From NCBI RefSeq assembly GCF_032051675.1, contig NZ_CP116968.1, forward strand, positions 4,023,001 through 4,087,000: a DNA stretch of 64,000 nt, written 5' to 3'. Position numbers and translations under genes: made by a program. Below are positions 61,068-64,000 of the stretch, piece by piece. How positions within the stretch are numbered: position 1 is the stretch's first letter; each line of letters begins with the position of its first letter. Source of the stretch: Candidatus Nitrospira neomarina (GTDB taxonomy: Bacteria; Nitrospirota; Nitrospiria; Nitrospirales; UBA8639). Below the pieces are notes generated by a model, which saw only the letters and a program-made list of their open reading frames with translations, ran no database searches and had not been told where the DNA came from.

Positions 61068-63320
61068 ATGAAGATTCTGTCGATACATCTGCTTGTCGGA
61101 GTGTTCGTGGGAGGATGCATCCTTTTCCTTCCTCAGACCGTCGTCTCCTTGGACCCTCCTTCCGCCCCGTGTCAAAATTCTGATGGATGTGTCGCGCGAT
61201 TTCTTGAACAACTAGAATCTTCCGGAACTGGTCCTGGAGCCCGCTTGGATCATGCCAAGTTTTTCAATGAGTTTGTCGCAGCCAATGATAATTCCGCTTT
61301 GGCCAAACATGCCGGGATTCGTTATGGATATTGGCTTAAGGAATCCTCCCCTCTAGAGGCCATTACTCTGTTGCAAACCTCTCTTCATGATTTCCCTATT
61401 CTGAGAGATTATCTCACCTTTTGGATCGGGCAGGCATACGTCCATGCTGGTTTGGGGAAGGAAGCAGCAGAGGCATTTCAGCAGTTTAGTGAGCATTTTT
61501 CAGATTCATTGCTTCGAGCTGATGCACTCTATGCTGGTGGGGATGTTTTGGCAAACCTGGGGGATTGTGAAGCCGCTCTCTCCATGTGGTCTCAGGCTCT
61601 CAGTATAAAATCTGACCATCCCAAATCTGCAAATGCCTTCTTTCAAATGGGTCTATGCTTTGCTCAGATGGGAGAACGTGAAAGGGCTGTTGAGATTTTC
61701 CGTGAATTATGGTGGAAATTTCCCTTAGCCCCGGAGCGGGTGCAGGCTGAGTCGTGGCTACGCCGGGAAGTGGGTTCTTTGTTTTTACCCTCACTAGACG
61801 AGCGATACAAGCGTAGCATGGCATTATATAATGGCGGGGCTTTAGAAGAAGCCGTACAGGAGTTTCAACACATTACGTCTCTCTCTCCTCCCACTCCTCA
61901 GCTTTTTCAGGTCCAATATACCATGGCCATGGCCTTAGTTCGTTTAAAACGCTATGACCAGGCAGAAGGGATTCTGACCTCACTATCGCGTTCCTCTTCC
62001 CCCAGAAGAGATGATGCATGGGTCTGGTTGGGGAGAGTGTATTTGCGTCAGGGGAAAGGGCCAGAATTAGAGGCTCTTGTCGGAGCCCTGGCAACTGAAA
62101 AAGTAACAGGTGATCAGCAATCATTGCTCCTCACCTTTTATGGCATTTGGTTGGAAGATCATGCGCGTTGGCTAGAGGCTGGGAAGGCCTATAAGCGGGC
62201 AGCGGCTGTGGCTCACACGCTGACGCAGAGGTTGGATGCGCTTTGGCGAGTAGGGTGGATTCATTATCAACAGAAACAATTTCTTGAAGCCATGGAAATG
62301 TTTCAGGAGATTATCCAGGCAGTTGGAACTCCCCAAACCGATTCTTCTCTGCATGCGGCTTCACAGGCCTTCTATTGGCTGGCCCGTGCCCAGGAACGTC
62401 TTGGGCAGATGGAACCCGCGCGAGAACGTCTAAAAAATCTAAGCCAGGACTACCCCTTTACCTACTACGGGCAATTGGCGGATATTCGACTCGGTCCCAC
62501 GGAATTTTCGACTAAACAATGGGCGGTGTTGGCATCAACAGACATAATGAATGTGGAGACGTCAGCTCATCTTCAGCAGGATATCCATTATCAAAAAACT
62601 CTAGAGTTACAAACCCTTCGCCTGTATAAGGAGGCAGTCAAGGAGCTTGAGGTTGTTTTTACCCGCTTCGGAGCGGATCCCAAAGCCTTTCCTCAATTGG
62701 TCTCGTTAGCAAGCGAAATTGGGGCCTACGACGTCGGGATTCGATTATCTATTCGTCATTTTGGCGGGACGTTGCGGAAAGGCCAGCTTCATTCCTCGTC
62801 TGCCGCCTGGTTGGGAGCTTTTCCCATGGGCTACCAAAGTGTCATTCAATCGTTTGCCCCCAAGCATGTGGATCCGTTTTTAGTCGCGGGGCTTATACGA
62901 GAAGAAAGTCTTTATAGTGCTCGTGTTGTCTCACCGGTCGGTGCGATTGGCCTGATGCAGCTCATGCCAGAGACAGCCAAAAAAGTTGGTCGTCAATTGG
63001 GATTACAGGATTCCGATTCTGATCGAAAGGGCCTGAATGAGCCAAACCGCAATATTCAATTGGGGACGTATTACCTGGGGCAATTACTGAATGAATTTCA
63101 GGGCAATATTATTTATGCAGTAGCCGCGTATAACGCTGGACCTCAGGCGGTCAAACGGTGGGTTGGGCAAAATGGTCATCGAGATCCGGATGAATTCATC
63201 GAGCTGATTGGATATCGAGAAACCCGTGGATATGTGAAACGCGTGCTTGGAAGTTATCGAATTTATCGGACATTGTTTGGGGATGCCTGCCGAGGTGTTT
63301 CTCTTGACAGGTTTTGTTGA
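61068..63320 (+). CDS. slt: Slt-type soluble lytic murein transglycosylase, lipoprotein
   Basis: About 750 residues. The signal peptide ends VGGC, a lipobox. Residues about 60-560 are helical/TPR repeats forming the Slt superhelix (FWIGQAYVHAGLGKEA, ALWRVGWIHYQQKQF). The catalytic domain starts near 605 with AGLIREESLYSARV (Glu613), SPVGAIGLMQLMPETA and AVAAYNAGPQAVKRW. It cleaves peptidoglycan glycan chains to anhydro products in the periplasm. ATG 61068 has GAGGA at good spacing and gives a compact signal. zapB- and zapA-like genes follow closely, which suggests a division link. Confidence 0.93.
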   Translation: MKILSIHLLVGVFVGGCILFLPQTVVSLDPPSAPCQNSDGCVARFLEQLESSGTGPGARLDHAKFFNEFVAANDNSALAKHAGIRYGYWLKESSPLEAITLLQTSLHDFPILRDYLTFWIGQAYVHAGLGKEAAEAFQQFSEHFSDSLLRADALYAGGDVLANLGDCEAALSMWSQALSIKSDHPKSANAFFQMGLCFAQMGERERAVEIFRELWWKFPLAPERVQAESWLRREVGSLFLPSLDERYKRSMALYNGGALEEAVQEFQHITSLSPPTPQLFQVQYTMAMALVRLKRYDQAEGILTSLSRSSSPRRDDAWVWLGRVYLRQGKGPELEALVGALATEKVTGDQQSLLLTFYGIWLEDHARWLEAGKAYKRAAAVAHTLTQRLDALWRVGWIHYQQKQFLEAMEMFQEIIQAVGTPQTDSSLHAASQAFYWLARAQERLGQMEPARERLKNLSQDYPFTYYGQLADIRLGPTEFSTKQWAVLASTDIMNVETSAHLQQDIHYQKTLELQTLRLYKEAVKELEVVFTRFGADPKAFPQLVSLASEIGAYDVGIRLSIRHFGGTLRKGQLHSSSAAWLGAFPMGYQSVIQSFAPKHVDPFLVAGLIREESLYSARVVSPVGAIGLMQLMPETAKKVGRQLGLQDSDSDRKGLNEPNRNIQLGTYYLGQLLNEFQGNIIYAVAAYNAGPQAVKRWVGQNGHRDPDEFIELIGYRETRGYVKRVLGSYRIYRTLFGDACRGVSLDRFC

Positions 63321-63369
63321 ACGAATTATAGTCCGCCTCGTTTGACCTTGCGAATAAGGAGGCGTGCAC

Positions 63370-63603
63370 GTGAGCGTAGAGAAATTAGAAACGTTGGAGG
63401 TTCGAGTTAAGAAATTACTCGATCTGGTCATTGAACTACGGCAGGATAAATCCCATCTTGAACAGGAGTTGGAATCGACTCGGGAACGGCTGGCCAAACA
63501 CGAAGAAATGTCTGAAGGATGGGAAGAGGAGCGAACCACGATTCGATCCAGAATTGAAAAAGTACTCGGCGAGCTTGAATTTTTAGACCGTTCAAACGAT
63601 TAA
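63370..63603 (+). CDS. zapB: ZapB-like coiled-coil protein
   Basis: 77 residues, almost wholly a coiled coil with heptads (LETLEVRVKKLLDLVIELRQ and onward). Its length and position directly before zapA match ZapB-like cell division proteins, which bind ZapA and stabilise the Z-ring. GTG 63370 is preferred to GTG 63364 because AAGGAGG is seven bases upstream of the former and only one from the latter. Coiled coils are easily misassigned, so the context carries the call. Confidence 0.75.
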   Translation: MSVEKLETLEVRVKKLLDLVIELRQDKSHLEQELESTRERLAKHEEMSEGWEEERTTIRSRIEKVLGELEFLDRSND

Positions 63604-63619
63604 TCTACAGGACTTAAAA

Positions 63620-63913
63620 ATGACGAGGACCATTGAAGTGGAAATCTTTGGTCATCGAATCTCTCTCCAGGGAGAGGGAGATGAGGCGTACTTTCATGAG
63701 TTGGCCGGGTATGTTGATGCGCAAATGCGTACCCTCGCCCAAAAAACCCGAACAAGCACTCCCACAAAGCTGGCTATTTTGGCCGCAATTAACATTACGG
63801 ATCAGCTCTTTCGACAGGAGAGACACCGGCAGTTTGGAGAGGCTGAAATTGAGCGACGGACTCAAGTCCTACTGGAAACGATAGAAAAACACCTCGCGGC
63901 CAACCCGCATTGA
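63620..63913 (+). CDS. zapA: cell division protein ZapA
   Basis: 97 residues, normal for ZapA. The N-terminal strand pair IEVEIFGHRISLQGEGDEAYF and the following helix VDAQMRTLAQKT are typical, then TKLAILAAINITDQLF and a long C-terminal coiled coil. ZapA tetramers bundle FtsZ protofilaments at the division site. It starts 16 bases after the zapB-like gene. The 87 bases after it are non-coding in the window. A 6S RNA gene often follows zapA in bacteria, but no 6S signature is visible before the window ends. Confidence 0.92.
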   Translation: MTRTIEVEIFGHRISLQGEGDEAYFHELAGYVDAQMRTLAQKTRTSTPTKLAILAAINITDQLFRQERHRQFGEAEIERRTQVLLETIEKHLAANPH

Positions 63914-64000
63914 CCATTCTCTCCTGCATTTCCTCTTGTCCAGGGTTAAGGTATTACCTTTGAAATCAATTGGTTGAAGTGCTTCGTTCCATTGGTTGGC

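Noticed and set aside
63914-64000. Possible 6S RNA after zapA
   Set aside because: Position is typical, but no 6S-like stem or start is visible in the 87 bases available.

Overview
The window looks like a chromosomal segment of a Nitrospira-type bacterium (phylum Nitrospirota), probably a nitrite oxidiser. The main reasons are a large respiratory cluster with a b6f-like cytochrome bc core, two cytochrome bd-oxidase-like (CydA-like) proteins, several c-type cytochromes and a nitrite-oxidoreductase gamma-like haem protein. Hopanoid synthesis genes and a tandem ThyX-like protein also fit. By eye the base composition is close to even, which would suit a lower-GC lineage such as the marine one; that is a guess. 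I see no intact insertion sequence, prophage or CRISPR array.

Layout. 1-3 kb: the end of an FG-GAP/VCBS repeat protein, a PagL-like lipid A deacylase on the minus strand, and sparse sequence. 3-7.4 kb: a sodium:solute (NSS) transporter on the minus strand, a double-length ThyX-like protein, a TPR protein and a small unknown gene. 7.6-15 kb: serC, serA, hisZ, dnaB and a TPR lipoprotein (serine and histidine synthesis, replication). 15.4-17.3 kb: a type IV pilin and a nucleotide-sugar dehydrogenase ending in a clear terminator. 17.4-29.9 kb: a membrane-lipid region with squalene-hopene cyclase, hpnG, an Mla-type lipid transport system (mlaE, mlaF, mlaD, mlaC), an Omp85-family barrel, dxs, ispG, tRNA-Cys and hpnH. 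These genes would cover isoprenoid supply, triterpene cyclisation, side-chain attachment and trimming, and lipid movement across the envelope.

31-42.6 kb: eleven same-strand genes for a respiratory assembly. In order they are a cytochrome c lipoprotein, CydA-like 1, a membrane cytochrome c, a PRC-barrel/Rieske protein, cytochrome b, an unknown membrane protein, CydA-like 2, two membrane cytochromes c, an NxrC-like haem b protein with a C-terminal membrane anchor, and a dihaem lipoprotein. Close spacing and overlaps suggest one operon. This is the strongest candidate for an unusual system.

42.8-49 kb: a UbiA prenyltransferase and a DUF2914-like protein on the minus strand, tRNA-Thr, small genes (a zinc ribbon, an 82-residue protein and a 36-residue coupled ORF) and a TPR protein. 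A 1.4 kb gene-poor stretch follows, part of which resembles a structured RNA. 49-52.5 kb: a triple-fusion MFS/acyltransferase/acyl-ACP synthetase on the minus strand. 53.2-60.7 kb: a two-component array with three kinases sharing an LHNVGNVLNS-type H-box, paralogous receivers, a receiver/kinase hybrid and an HDOD protein. 61-64 kb: a Slt-type lytic transglycosylase lipoprotein followed by zapB-like and zapA genes.
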